Source of the DNA: Anabaena lutea FACHB-196 | Lineage (GTDB): Bacteria > Cyanobacteriota > Cyanobacteriia > Cyanobacteriales > Nostocaceae | Direction: 5' to 3' | Assembly (NCBI RefSeq): GCF_014698305.1 | Contig: NZ_JACJST010000001.1 | Span: forward strand, 124,001-188,000 | Length of the DNA: 64,000 nt | Shown here: in pieces, positions 16,680 to 25,119 of the stretch | Numbering within the stretch: position 1 is the stretch's first letter | Layout: each line of letters starts with the position of its first letter | Notes under the pieces: generated by a model | The model's database searches: none | Seen by the model: the letters and a program-made list of their open reading frames with translations, nothing else | Told to the model about the DNA's origin: nothing | Position numbers and translations under genes: made by a program

Positions 16680-16775
16680 GGTAGGTTGGATTGACGCAAG
16701 GAAACCCAACTAATATCTCGTTCCCAGTCTCTGGCTGGGAATGCAGCTGAGGAGGCTCTGCCTCCTTTTAAATAT
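16680..16775. repeat. Dispersed palindromic repeat between phaP and phaC
   Basis: Contains TTCCCAGTCTCTGGCTGGGAA and GAGGAGGCTCTGCCTCCTTTT-type inverted repeats. The second is followed by a T-run on the + strand and could end phaP transcripts. Sequences of this type are scattered through Nostoc genomes. Confidence 0.55.
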
Positions 16776-16812
16776 AAGCTTTAAAGCTAATAAACGAAAT
16801 TTTAAGAGATTT

Positions 16813-18213
16813 TTACAATCGCTCTTTCAGCCAATTTCCAATAGTTAACGGTAAGTCTTTCTGCACCTTACTACTGACATACATTCCAATATGTCCAATT
16901 GGAAAACAATGTACTGTATAATCAGTACTAGCAATATATTTCTCAAGTGCTAAAGATGAAGCTGGGGGAACTAAATGATCATGTTCGGCGTAAATGTTTA
17001 AAATCGGTATTTTGATATTGGCTAAATCAACTCGCTGATTACCAATTTCCATTTCCCCTTTAATCAATTTATTTCCTTGATATAAATCCTTAATAAACTG
17101 TCGAAAAGTCTCCCCTGCTTGGTCAGGACTATCAAAAATCCATTTTTCCATTCTCAAAAAATTCAGTAGCTTTTCTTCAGATTCAATAATCTCTAGCAAA
17201 TCAATATATTTTTTAATTCCTAATTGAAAAGGTTTCAACATTAAAAAGACATAATTGAGAAAATCACCAGGAATATTCCCCAAAGTATCAACCATTAAGT
17301 CTACATCTAAAGCCTGAGAACCTAAAGTAGATCCACTCCAAATATTGAGTAGTCCATCATTAACATGAAAATCTACAGGAGTAATCATAGTAATTAGGTT
17401 TTTTACCTTCTCTGGATACAGAGAACTGTAACAAAGGCTGAATGTTCCACCTTGACAAATTCCCAATAAATTAATCTGCGTTAGATTATGGATTTTGGAT
17501 ATCACATCTACACAATTATTTATATAACCATTGATATATTTATCTAAGGTTAGCCAACGTTCATCCTCACCAGGATATCCCCAATCAATCAAATAGACAT
17601 CTAAACCGAGTTTGAGCAAATTAGCAACAAAAGAACGTCCTTCTTGTAAATCAACAATGTAGGGACGGTTGACCAAAGCATAAACAATCAAGATAGGGAT
17701 ATTTAAAGAATTTTTACCAGGTGAATAGTGGTATAATACAATTTTATCTTCTTTGTATACTTCTACTTTCGGTGTAACTCCCAATTGTATTTTATCTTCA
17801 TAAAAATAGTTAACAATATTCAGGGGATTAATTTGACGCACCAAACCTAGAATTGGCAAAAATTCTTTTATTAATTCTTTCTGGTATGACCAGTTAATAA
17901 TAGCTGTATTTAAAAATTTACCTTGGACAATGACGGCATCTTCTGACCGAAATTTATCTGCAAATTTACGATCAAATTCACTAGTCCAAATTTGGATTAT
18001 TTGTTGCAAATTATCCAAGCTATTCCCATTTTTACTCGGTGGATAATTCCATTGTTTTAGAAATTCTGCAAATGCCCTTATATAGACATCATTTATCAAC
18101 AATTGATAATTAAAGATAGCTTGATAAAAATTCATTGCTTCATTAATAAATTGGTAGTATTGATGATTAAATAATAACCCTGCTGGAAGCATAGCTAGTG
18201 GAACCACCACCAA
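16813..18213 (-). CDS. phaC: Class III PHA synthase with fused PhaE-like N-terminal region
   Basis: 466 residues; class III PhaC is usually ~355-380. Residues ~125-466 form the PhaC alpha/beta hydrolase: lipase-like box GICQGG with Cys253, Asp412 in AEHDH, His441 in PIGHIGMYV. It polymerises (R)-3-hydroxyacyl-CoA on granules. The first ~115 residues look like the C-terminal part of PhaE, the separate class III partner (IWTSEFDRKFADKFRSEDAV, GKFLNTAIINWSYQKELI). No separate phaE is nearby. The start is uncertain: GTG 18213, ATG 18192 and ATG 18135 are possible. The first residues overlap a flavoprotein fragment in another frame, so the 5' end may be truncated or rearranged. Confidence 0.85.
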   Translation of the reverse strand: MVVVPLAMLPAGLLFNHQYYQFINEAMNFYQAIFNYQLLINDVYIRAFAEFLKQWNYPPSKNGNSLDNLQQIIQIWTSEFDRKFADKFRSEDAVIVQGKFLNTAIINWSYQKELIKEFLPILGLVRQINPLNIVNYFYEDKIQLGVTPKVEVYKEDKIVLYHYSPGKNSLNIPILIVYALVNRPYIVDLQEGRSFVANLLKLGLDVYLIDWGYPGEDERWLTLDKYINGYINNCVDVISKIHNLTQINLLGICQGGTFSLCYSSLYPEKVKNLITMITPVDFHVNDGLLNIWSGSTLGSQALDVDLMVDTLGNIPGDFLNYVFLMLKPFQLGIKKYIDLLEIIESEEKLLNFLRMEKWIFDSPDQAGETFRQFIKDLYQGNKLIKGEMEIGNQRVDLANIKIPILNIYAEHDHLVPPASSLALEKYIASTDYTVHCFPIGHIGMYVSSKVQKDLPLTIGNWLKERL

Positions 18214-18238
18214 TCAATACAACGTCATACCCTTCCAT
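18167..18238 (-). pseudogene. N-terminal fragment of an FAD/NAD-binding protein
   Basis: A 23-codon frame reads MEGYDVVLIGGGSTSYASSR followed by VII and a stop. The stretch YDVVLIGGGS is the dinucleotide-binding strand-loop of pyridine nucleotide-disulfide oxidoreductases and related flavoproteins. It overlaps the putative 5' end of phaC in a different frame, as if a flavoprotein gene was cut off here by a rearrangement. Confidence 0.5.
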
Positions 18239-18260
18239 GAATGCAATTTGGGGAATAAAC

Positions 18261-18358
18261 TATAGGAATCCGATTTGATTCTTGAAAAAATCTCCGTATT
18301 TGTAGGGTGGGCAATGCCCACCTTACGTATATTTCAAAAATCAAATATTAGTCCTATA
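18261..18358. mobile_element. MITE-like element with imperfect ~27-bp inverted ends
   Basis: The left end (from TATAGGAATCC) and the right end (to AGTCCTATA) are inverted copies matching at 22 of 27 positions. The centre holds GGGTGGGCAATGCCCACC. The right half, TTTCAAAAATCAAATATTA followed by a TCCTATA end, recurs at 56389-56415. A non-autonomous dispersed repeat. Confidence 0.55.
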
Positions 18359-18613
18359 TATCCCCTAATGTTAAAAAGTGTTGAAGGTATCTAAATCCTT
18401 CATTAGTCGTAAACCATTGCCTATCTTTAGGATAGTTGTTGCAGCTTACAAACATAACTTTTTATAACTGAAGCTTTATGTTCCGCTTAATAACGCAAAA
18501 TAAAGTATAATGCATATTGAATGGAAATGGTATAAGTAAATGGGATTATATCGATTTGTCGGACTTAGACATAATCCCCGCTATAGTAATGCTGTAGCAG
18601 GTTTTTTCATGAT
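18359..18613. other. Intergenic region ending in an att-like terminator hairpin
   Basis: Nothing coding is visible in 18359-18570. At 18577-18607 there is a third, diverged copy of the hairpin found in the attL/attR repeats (CCCGCTATAG, TAATG loop, CTGTAGCAGG, six T). It stops only six bases before the ATG at 18614. Confidence 0.5.
18577..18607 (+). terminator. Terminator-like hairpin, third copy of the att repeat core
   Basis: 10-bp stem with one mismatch and one wobble, followed by TTTTTT. It shares its ~20-base left half with both att copies. Because it is directly upstream of a start codon it may insulate or attenuate the next gene. Confidence 0.5.
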
Positions 18614-19597
18614 ATGTACTTCAAAAAATTAAATTTAGGATCTCTCTCCAAACTTCTCTCCTGTGAGGAAAGAAACTGTAACTTACCTTTCTCTTTATTT
18701 ATTGCGACAATAGCAGCAGGTTTATTATCAGGTTGTCAGGATATGGCAGCTAATTCAGCCCCAAAACCATCTGCTAAGTGTCCAGGTAATAATTCGCAGT
18801 TTAGTATTGAATTTTTTAAGACTAATAATCAAGGTGAAAGATACACTAAAGGTATAAATCATGTAATTCTTTTTAATCCTAAATCAGCAGAACTAGATTT
18901 TAAAGTTAATGTGGGTTTAGCTCATAAAATATATGCTAAAGATAGTAGAGGCAACTTTCGCAAAGAATTCATACCCAAACAGTTTGGTCAACTAATTGCG
19001 GATGAAAATTCTAAATTAAATGGTAAATCACCAATTGCAGCAATTAATGCTGACTATATAGATACTGTGAATAAACCCCAAGGTTTAAATATTTCTCGTG
19101 GGGTAGAGTATTCAGGTGCGTTTAAAAATAAACGTTCTTCTTTTGGGATATCAGGTGGAAACCCAAAGGAACGTATAGCTACTATTGATACTGGAAGAAG
19201 AGGAGCGAATTCTCTTAATTATAATTTGGTAGGTGGTAATGGCAGATTTTATAGTCAAGGTAAGTTTAAAGATATTTGTAAAGCCTTGGGAGAATTTGCT
19301 TGTAAAGGTGCAACTAATCGCTCTATGGCTGCGATTACAAGTAAAGGTTATGTAATTCTGTTAGTAAATGATGCAAAAGCTAATTCTAGTCTGGAAATTT
19401 CTGCAAATAATAAAGAGTTGCTACCCAGTCAGTTTGATGATGTGTTAACAGGAATTGCCAGAAATAATTGTTTAGGGAGAATTCAAGAGGGGATTTTATT
19501 TGATGGGGGAATGTCGCCGGGGTTGTATTACAACAAGAAAATCTATTTGGAAAACTTTGGGCCGATTGGTTCGGTGTTTTTGATTTATAAGAAGTGA
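18614..19597 (+). CDS. Phosphodiester glycosidase (NAGPA-domain) family lipoprotein
   Basis: 327 residues. A signal sequence with lipobox (LFIATIAAGLLSGC, Cys ~41) predicts a lipid-anchored exported protein. The rest matches the NAGPA/phosphodiester glycosidase fold: AAINADYIDTVNKPQGLNIS, then NRSMAAITSKGYVILLVND and the conserved end ILFDGGMSPGLYYNKK. Family members cleave or bind phosphodiester-linked sugars; some act on exopolysaccharide or cell-wall glycans. Substrate unknown. The N-terminal region before the hydrophobic segment is long (about 24 residues), but no better start exists. A terminator-like hairpin sits right upstream. Confidence 0.85.
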   Translation: MYFKKLNLGSLSKLLSCEERNCNLPFSLFIATIAAGLLSGCQDMAANSAPKPSAKCPGNNSQFSIEFFKTNNQGERYTKGINHVILFNPKSAELDFKVNVGLAHKIYAKDSRGNFRKEFIPKQFGQLIADENSKLNGKSPIAAINADYIDTVNKPQGLNISRGVEYSGAFKNKRSSFGISGGNPKERIATIDTGRRGANSLNYNLVGGNGRFYSQGKFKDICKALGEFACKGATNRSMAAITSKGYVILLVNDAKANSSLEISANNKELLPSQFDDVLTGIARNNCLGRIQEGILFDGGMSPGLYYNKKIYLENFGPIGSVFLIYKK

Positions 19598-19608
19598 ACG
19601 CTCTAAAT

Positions 19609-20064
19609 TTAGGGTATAAAATCTACATTGAGAATATCAACTAAAGAGAAGGGTGACTCTTCGGGGAATAATTCTGAGTCAAGTTGATATTTTCTGAGGG
19701 TATCATTTCTAGCATCTGTATAACAGTCTAGAAATACATCATTTAAGACAGATTTCAAACTGGGACTATCTGCCAGAGTATAAGCTATTTGTCGTCTTTG
19801 CTCAACAACCGTATTGCGCCAACCTCTAGCATTATAATCTTTCTCTTCTATCCAATATTGCAGTTTTAATAAATGTTCAATTAAGACTATTAAGCGAGTT
19901 TTTAATTCTTTCTTTTCACTCCGCCCCATACTGTCGATTTCTTCAATCAAATTCTGAATATCTAATTGTTCTAATTTACCTTCCTGCAATAGTTTAACAG
20001 TGGTTTGTATCCATAAGTAGAAATCTTGTTCATATAATGTTTTGTTAGTATTAGTAGTCAGCAT
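19609..20064 (-). CDS. DUF29 family protein
   Basis: 151 residues. The pattern LYEQDFYLWIQTTVKLLQEG, then IQNLIEEIDSMGRSEKKELK and LIEHLLKLQYW is characteristic of DUF29, a helical family very abundant in cyanobacteria, often in many copies and with unknown function. It converges with the glycosidase gene, 11 bases away, and has its own promoter. Confidence 0.9.
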   Translation of the reverse strand: MLTTNTNKTLYEQDFYLWIQTTVKLLQEGKLEQLDIQNLIEEIDSMGRSEKKELKTRLIVLIEHLLKLQYWIEEKDYNARGWRNTVVEQRRQIAYTLADSPSLKSVLNDVFLDCYTDARNDTLRKYQLDSELFPEESPFSLVDILNVDFIP

Positions 20065-20212
20065 AATAAATTCTCCTGACTCGATAGGATGATGATTACA
20101 TTATATAATGGATTAAGTAATCAGCAAAGACGATTCCCAGACCTACCAGACCTAACGGTTCAGCACTTGCCCTATCGCACTCTCATCTACAAGCAACGAA
20201 AACTACTGTAAG

Positions 20213-21082
20213 TTAATCTTCGCTTTCCAACATTTTCTTAGCTTCCAAAAGTCGCTGTTTATGCTCTTCACTAAGAGTTGGATATTGTAAATTTAATGCT
20301 TGTAATTTTTTACAGATAATATCAGCGACTATCAACCTTGTAAACCATTTACGATCAGCAGGAATAATATACCAAGGTGCAAATTCAGTGCTAGTGTGAT
20401 TAAAAACTTCTTCATAAGCGAGCATATAATCATCCCAAAAAGCCCGTTCTTTTACATCACTAGCTGAAAATTTCCAATGCTTTTCTGGTGATTTAATTCT
20501 ATCTAAAAAACGTTTTTTCTGTTCTTTTTTAGAGACATTAAGAAAAAATTTGAGAACAATAATTCCATTATTTACTAAATATTTTTCAAAATTATTAATT
20601 TCCTCAAAACGCTGTTGCCATATATGTTTACCTTGAGGAATACAGTGAAGTTGTTGTTTTTCTAGAATTTCTGGATGTACGCGCACTACTAGTACTTCTT
20701 CATAGTATGAACGGTTAAATATGCCAATTCGTCCTCGTTCTGGTAAAGCCTTCATTGATCGCCATAAATAATCATGGTCTAATTCTTCTGCACTTGGTGC
20801 TTTGAAACTAAAAACCTGACATCCTTGGGGATTAATACCAGACATTACGTGTTTAATGGTGCTATCTTTACCAGCAGCATCCATTGCTTGAAAAATAATC
20901 AGCAAGGCATAGGTGTTTTGAGCATAAAGAATATCTTGATAATTAGCTAATTGTTGAATACCTGCTGTTAATTTTATGTTGGCATCGACTTTTTCTTCAG
21001 AGGATGTTTGATAACTTGGGTTATAGTCATTTTTTAAAGAAATCTTTGTACCTGGTGGAACTATAAAAGGATCATGATTCAT
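20213..21082 (-). CDS. ppk2: Polyphosphate kinase 2 (PPK2) family protein
   Basis: 289 residues, one PPK2 domain. The Walker A-like [12 protein letters not shown], the Walker B region [20 protein letters not shown] and the lid motif ([17 protein letters not shown]) are all present. The enzyme moves phosphate between polyphosphate and nucleotides (class III members phosphorylate AMP and ADP), in the cytosol. In the wider context it fits the carbon and phosphorus storage genes of this region, but it is a single-gene unit. Confidence 0.92.
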   Translation of the reverse strand: MNHDPFIVPPGTKISLKNDYNPSYQTSSEEKVDANIKLTAGIQQLANYQDILYAQNTYALLIIFQAMDAAGKDSTIKHVMSGINPQGCQVFSFKAPSAEELDHDYLWRSMKALPERGRIGIFNRSYYEEVLVVRVHPEILEKQQLHCIPQGKHIWQQRFEEINNFEKYLVNNGIIVLKFFLNVSKKEQKKRFLDRIKSPEKHWKFSASDVKERAFWDDYMLAYEEVFNHTSTEFAPWYIIPADRKWFTRLIVADIICKKLQALNLQYPTLSEEHKQRLLEAKKMLESED

Positions 21083-21273
21083 TGGAAATAGTACCCGAAT
21101 GGGAAATTGGGGATAGGGAGACGCGGAGAGAATGAAGAATTACCAATTATTTATAAAAAAGAGGTGATCACTTCAGAGGATATAGAGAACAAATAGAGAA
21201 CACAGAGGAGATAAATGTTGATAAATTCAACTAACTTTTCGTCCTTCTGTGTTTTAACTTATGGAAATTTGAA

Positions 21274-21831
21274 TTAAGAAGCGGCTGACTGTAGTTTTTC
21301 CAGTCGCGCTAAAACTTCTGCACTGTGAATATTTGGGTTGACTTTCACAAAAGTATCACGAAGAACACCCTGAGGATCAATAATAAAACTATGGCGCATA
21401 GATACATAGCCTATCCAAGAACCGTAAGTTTTACTGACTGCGCCGTTAGTATCAGCTAATAAAGGAAATTTTAACCCTTCTGAGTCACAAAATTCGGCAT
21501 GGGAATCAATGTCATCTGCACTAACACCGATAATTTCCGCATTTTTTTCTATGTATTTGGGCAAATCTTGCTGAAAACGACGTGCTTCGATTGTGCAGCC
21601 AGATGTGAAATCTTTGGGATAAAAATACAGAACTACCCATTTACCACGCAAGTCAGAGAGGGAAATTTTGCCCTCTCCTGTATTGGTGGGTAATGTAAAC
21701 TCTGGTGCTGGTTGGTTAATTGTGGGTAGTTTACCTCCTAAAGCATGAGCAGTGGGGGTAAAGTTTAACCAACTCATCAGGGACAAACAAGTGGCAAATA
21801 AGATGCTGATAAAAGTGCGGCGGGAAATCAT
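21274..21831 (-). CDS. Peroxiredoxin (BCP/PrxQ-type), exported
   Basis: 185 residues. An N-terminal signal sequence (MISRRTFISILFATCLSLMS) with a twin-arginine at residues 4-5 suggests export, probably to the thylakoid lumen or periplasm. The AhpC/TSA domain starts at ~40 (APEFTLPTNTGEGKISLSDL). The peroxidatic Cys is in DFTSGCTIEARRF, where the usual Pro is Ser. A second Cys lies in HAEFCDSEG, so it could be an atypical 2-Cys enzyme. It reduces peroxides with thioredoxin-type donors. Confidence 0.9.
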   Translation of the reverse strand: MISRRTFISILFATCLSLMSWLNFTPTAHALGGKLPTINQPAPEFTLPTNTGEGKISLSDLRGKWVVLYFYPKDFTSGCTIEARRFQQDLPKYIEKNAEIIGVSADDIDSHAEFCDSEGLKFPLLADTNGAVSKTYGSWIGYVSMRHSFIIDPQGVLRDTFVKVNPNIHSAEVLARLEKLQSAAS

Positions 21832-21881
21832 TGTCTAAACCTGAATAATAACTTATGTTAAGTTATCATTCTTGGTGGCTG

Positions 21882-22130
21882 CTATTCTGATTCTGGTTGA
21901 GATTCAGGAAGCTTTTCTGTGCTTTCAATGTATTGGCTATCTATGAGAAAGGCTCCCTGTCCAAAACGCACGCCCCAATATCCTCCGGGACGACGGTCAA
22001 GGACTATACCTTCTTCGCCAATGCTAATTACGTTAGGAGGGCGTAGCATGGGCATTGGGTCAGCGGTTTTGACGTAGGGTGGTAGTTCTACGACACGGAC
22101 TTTACTACCGATAGGAAATTCTGGGGACAT
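21882..22130 (-). CDS. sipA: Regulatory protein SipA (DUF3148)
   Basis: 82 residues. The sequence FPIGSKVRVVELPPYVKTAD, then MLRPPNVISIGEEGIVLDRR and GGYWGVRFGQGAFLIDSQYI is the almost invariant SipA/DUF3148 SH3-like protein of cyanobacteria. SipA binds the histidine kinase NblS (Hik33) and modulates stress signalling. The last ~15 residues are a variable acidic tail. It sits 51 bases downstream of no obvious partner; the peroxiredoxin gene follows it on the same strand. Confidence 0.92.
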   Translation of the reverse strand: MSPEFPIGSKVRVVELPPYVKTADPMPMLRPPNVISIGEEGIVLDRRPGGYWGVRFGQGAFLIDSQYIESTEKLPESQPESE

Positions 22131-22195
22131 TTTAAGATGGTTGGGAATGTGCAGGAACTCTTAATTTTTAGCAGGGATTTACCCAATTAGGTTTT

Positions 22196-22966
22196 TTAAA
22201 TGCGTCGGTTAACTAAGGTTGCACTAGCTTGGTCAACGGGCATGAGAATGACTTCGTTTATATTAACGTGAGGCGATCGCGTCGCACAGAAAAATATGAC
22301 ATCAGCGACATCATCAGGGGTAAGGGGTGTAAGTCCCTGATAAACTTTTTTGGCGCGTTCTTTATTACCATGAAAACGGACTTCACTAAATTCTGTTTCC
22401 ACCATTCCCGGATCAACAGATGTTACACGGATGGGAGTACCTAATAAATCTTGTTTCAAACCTTCGGAAATGGCTTTAACTGCGGCTTTTGTCCCACAAT
22501 AGACGTTACCACCGGGGTAAGTTTGATGTCCGGCAATGGAACCAAGGTTAATTACATGACCACGATTACGAGCAACCATACCGGGGACTACGTAGCGGGT
22601 GAGGTAGAGCAAACCCTTGATATTAGTATCAATCATTTCTTCCCAGTCTTGGATATCGCCTTCATGCAGTTTATCTAATCCGCGACTTAAACCGGCGTTG
22701 TTGATTAAGATGTCAATATTTGACCAATCTGGGGGTAAATTAGAGATTGTGGATTCGACGGCAGCGCGATCGCACACATCTAGTTGCAATAAATAGATTT
22801 TGTCAGCCTGTAAATTTAAGGTTTTGGCAAATTCTTGCAAGCGATCGTACCGTCGAGCAGCTAAAATCAGTTTTGCACCTGCATTAGCGAAGATTTTGGC
22901 GCAAGCTGCACCAATGCCGCTACTTGCACCTGTGATGAATACGATTTGGTTTTCTAAATGAATCAT
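22196..22966 (-). CDS. SDR-family NADP-dependent oxidoreductase (YdfG-like)
   Basis: 256 residues. Cofactor loop TGASSGIGAACA, NNAG motif, catalytic Ser-Tyr-Lys in LGSIAGHQTYPGGNVYCGTK and the PGMVETEFSEVRF signature. The last motif is typical of YdfG-type enzymes, which oxidise L-allo-threonine and other 3-hydroxy acids and reduce malonic semialdehyde. Soluble. Followed at 65 bases by sipA on the same strand. Confidence 0.9.
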   Translation of the reverse strand: MIHLENQIVFITGASSGIGAACAKIFANAGAKLILAARRYDRLQEFAKTLNLQADKIYLLQLDVCDRAAVESTISNLPPDWSNIDILINNAGLSRGLDKLHEGDIQDWEEMIDTNIKGLLYLTRYVVPGMVARNRGHVINLGSIAGHQTYPGGNVYCGTKAAVKAISEGLKQDLLGTPIRVTSVDPGMVETEFSEVRFHGNKERAKKVYQGLTPLTPDDVADVIFFCATRSPHVNINEVILMPVDQASATLVNRRI

Positions 22967-22982
22967 TGTAGTTATCTGTGAA

Positions 22983-23069
22983 TGGTTTCAAACCGTCGCG
23001 CCGCCAAAGTCTAACCATGCCATCCATCCCTGCTGAAGCTAGAGTCTTGCTATCAGGGCTAAATGCTAC
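22983..23069 (-). pseudogene. WD40-repeat gene fragment
   Basis: On the minus strand this reads VAFSPDSKTLASAGMDGMVR followed by LW, a textbook WD40 blade from a protein with many repeats. It has no start codon of its own and runs without break into the region just upstream of the SDR gene. It is a remnant of a larger gene. Confidence 0.6.
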
Positions 23070-23169
23070 TTATATATAGTTAAATAATTCAGTTATCAAT
23101 TAACTTTTGCATAATCATTACTTAATAAAGTAATATTAATTTTAATCGGAGATATTGAAATGTCAACAA

Positions 23170-23952
23170 ATGGCTATTGAAGTTAGTAACTTCTCGAAAA
23201 GTTTCAAAGGTAAAACAGCACTCAAAGATGTATCCTGCACAATTAATGAAGGAGAAATGGTTGCTCTTATAGGTGCATCTGGCTCAGGCAAATCTACCCT
23301 TTTGAGGCACATCAATGGCTTGCATATTGGAGATGCAGGTACAGTTCATATTTTTGGCACTGCCCTACAAAGCGAGGGGAAATTACACTCTAAAATTAGG
23401 TATTTACGAAGTCAGATAGGCTGTATCTTCCAACAGTTTAATTTAGTCAATCGGCTAACAGTGATGGAAAATGTTCTTGTTGGTAACTTAGCAAGATTGT
23501 CTATTTTACGCTCAATATTACATTTATTTACCAAAGCAGAAAAAGTCCAAGCTCTGGCTGCACTAGAGCGAGTAGGTATTATTGAATACGCTTATAATCG
23601 CGCATCTATACTGTCTGGAGGGCAACAGCAACGGGTGGCGATCGCGCGTTGTTTAGTGCAAGGAGCGAAAATCATCCTTGCCGATGAACCCATTGCTTCC
23701 CTAGATCCTGAGTCGGCGCGGAAAGTCATGGAGTTACTCGTGCAGCTAAATCGCCAAAGCAGAATTACTGTAGTGGCTTCCTTGCATCAGATACAAATGG
23801 TGCGTTGTTACTTTGATCGAGCGATCGCACTCAGAGATGGCGAAATCATGTTTGATGGTGCAACCGTAGAACTAAATGACAATAAACTTAATGAAATTTA
23901 CGGTACAGCAGTCGAAGAACTAATCATGAGAGGACACGGAGAACTATTATAG
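23170..23952 (+). CDS. phnC: Phosphonate ABC transporter ATP-binding protein
   Basis: 260 residues from the ATG at 23170. Walker A GASGSGKST, Q-loop (CIFQQFNLV), signature LSGGQQQR, Walker B IILADEP, and an H-loop (HQIQ) complete the ATPase. PhnC powers uptake of phosphonates through PhnE with the binding protein PhnD. An in-frame TTG at 23155 is too close to the GGAG at 23148-23151, while the ATG at 23160 is well spaced but opens only a 6-codon frame (MSTNGY). The start therefore remains somewhat open. First gene of the phn cluster. Confidence 0.93.
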   Translation: MAIEVSNFSKSFKGKTALKDVSCTINEGEMVALIGASGSGKSTLLRHINGLHIGDAGTVHIFGTALQSEGKLHSKIRYLRSQIGCIFQQFNLVNRLTVMENVLVGNLARLSILRSILHLFTKAEKVQALAALERVGIIEYAYNRASILSGGQQQRVAIARCLVQGAKIILADEPIASLDPESARKVMELLVQLNRQSRITVVASLHQIQMVRCYFDRAIALRDGEIMFDGATVELNDNKLNEIYGTAVEELIMRGHGELL

Positions 23953-24067
23953 ACTCAGAAGAATTGTGAGTAACGAGTGGTTGACACTCCTTCCTACTCG
24001 TTACTCGTTACTAGCTTAATCTGCTGTAAATTATCATCTTTTGACTTACATTCCACAACTAAAACTT

Positions 24068-25096
24068 ATGAACAGAAGATTATTTATTCAACAGGCTTCT
24101 TTGTTTACCATGACTTTGGCAAGTGCAAAAATACTTTCAGCTTGTACTTCTAATTCTGATAATAAGAGTACTACTAGCACTACTAATAGTAGTACCGCAG
24201 CCATTAAAGAAATTAATTTTGGTGTTCTGTCTACAGAATCTCAAGCTAATCAAAAACCGATATGGGAACCTTTCGCTGCTGCTATGTCACAAGAAATTGG
24301 TATTCCCATTAAACCCTTCTACGTTACCCAGTATGCAGCAGTTATAGAAGCCATGCGCTTTGGTAAAGTTCAGGTAGCTTGGCTAGGTGGTAAACCTTAT
24401 ATTCAAGCAGCAAAAGTTGCAGATGCAGAAGCATTTGCTCAGGTTGTGAGTGAAGATGGAACTAAAGGCTACTATTCTCATTTAATTGCTAATAAAGACA
24501 ATTCCATTACGGCCAAAGCGATAGCAGCAGGTGGCGATAAATATGTAATTGAAAATGCATCTAAGCTTACCTTTGCTTTTAATGATCCAAGCTCTACCTC
24601 TGGGTTTTTAGTTCCCAGTTACTATATTTTTGCTAAAAATGGTATTGATCCTAAAAAAGCATTTAAACGTTTGATTTTCGCTGGTAATCATGAAGCCTGC
24701 GCCCTAGCTGTAGCTAATAAACAGATAGATGTAGCAACCATCAGCAATGAGGTATTAAGTCGTCTAGAAAGCACCAATCCTACAGCTAGACAGAAGCTTG
24801 AAGTTATTTGGCAATCACCTCTAATTCCCAGTGATCCGATTGCTTATCGTCGAGATTTACCAGCAGATATCAAAAAGAAGTTTCAAAACTTTTTCTATAA
24901 CTACAAAGATGCTAAAATCTTAGCACCTATGAAAGTATCTGGTTTTGTAGAGGCTGAAGATAAAAATTGGCATACAATTCGCGAACTAGAAATTGGAAAA
25001 AAAATCGAAGAAACTAAAAATCAAGACAATCTTAGTGAGCAAGAAAAAAAGCAAAAAATAGCAGAACTCAATCAGCAACTTAAAGAAATTCAGTAA
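24068..25096 (+). CDS. phnD: Phosphonate ABC transporter substrate-binding lipoprotein
   Basis: 342 residues from the ATG at 24068. The N-terminus MNRRLFIQQASLFTMTLASA leads to KILSAC, a twin-arginine-type lipoprotein signal (NRRLFIQ plus a lipobox Cys). The family core is clear: INFGVLSTESQ, VTQYAAVIEAMRFGKVQVAW, AFNDPSSTSGFLVPSYYIF and the C-terminal SDPIAYRRDLP. It captures phosphonates outside the membrane and delivers them to PhnE. The last ~45 residues are Lys/Glu/Gln-rich and probably a flexible or coiled tail. Confidence 0.93.
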   Translation: MNRRLFIQQASLFTMTLASAKILSACTSNSDNKSTTSTTNSSTAAIKEINFGVLSTESQANQKPIWEPFAAAMSQEIGIPIKPFYVTQYAAVIEAMRFGKVQVAWLGGKPYIQAAKVADAEAFAQVVSEDGTKGYYSHLIANKDNSITAKAIAAGGDKYVIENASKLTFAFNDPSSTSGFLVPSYYIFAKNGIDPKKAFKRLIFAGNHEACALAVANKQIDVATISNEVLSRLESTNPTARQKLEVIWQSPLIPSDPIAYRRDLPADIKKKFQNFFYNYKDAKILAPMKVSGFVEAEDKNWHTIRELEIGKKIEETKNQDNLSEQEKKQKIAELNQQLKEIQ

Positions 25097-25119
25097 ACTT
25101 CAGTTTATAGTTAGAAAAA

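Noticed and set aside
23070-23154. Pho box (tandem CTTAACCT-type) upstream of phnC
   Set aside because: Only loose TTAAC-like matches without the required spacing; cannot be supported.
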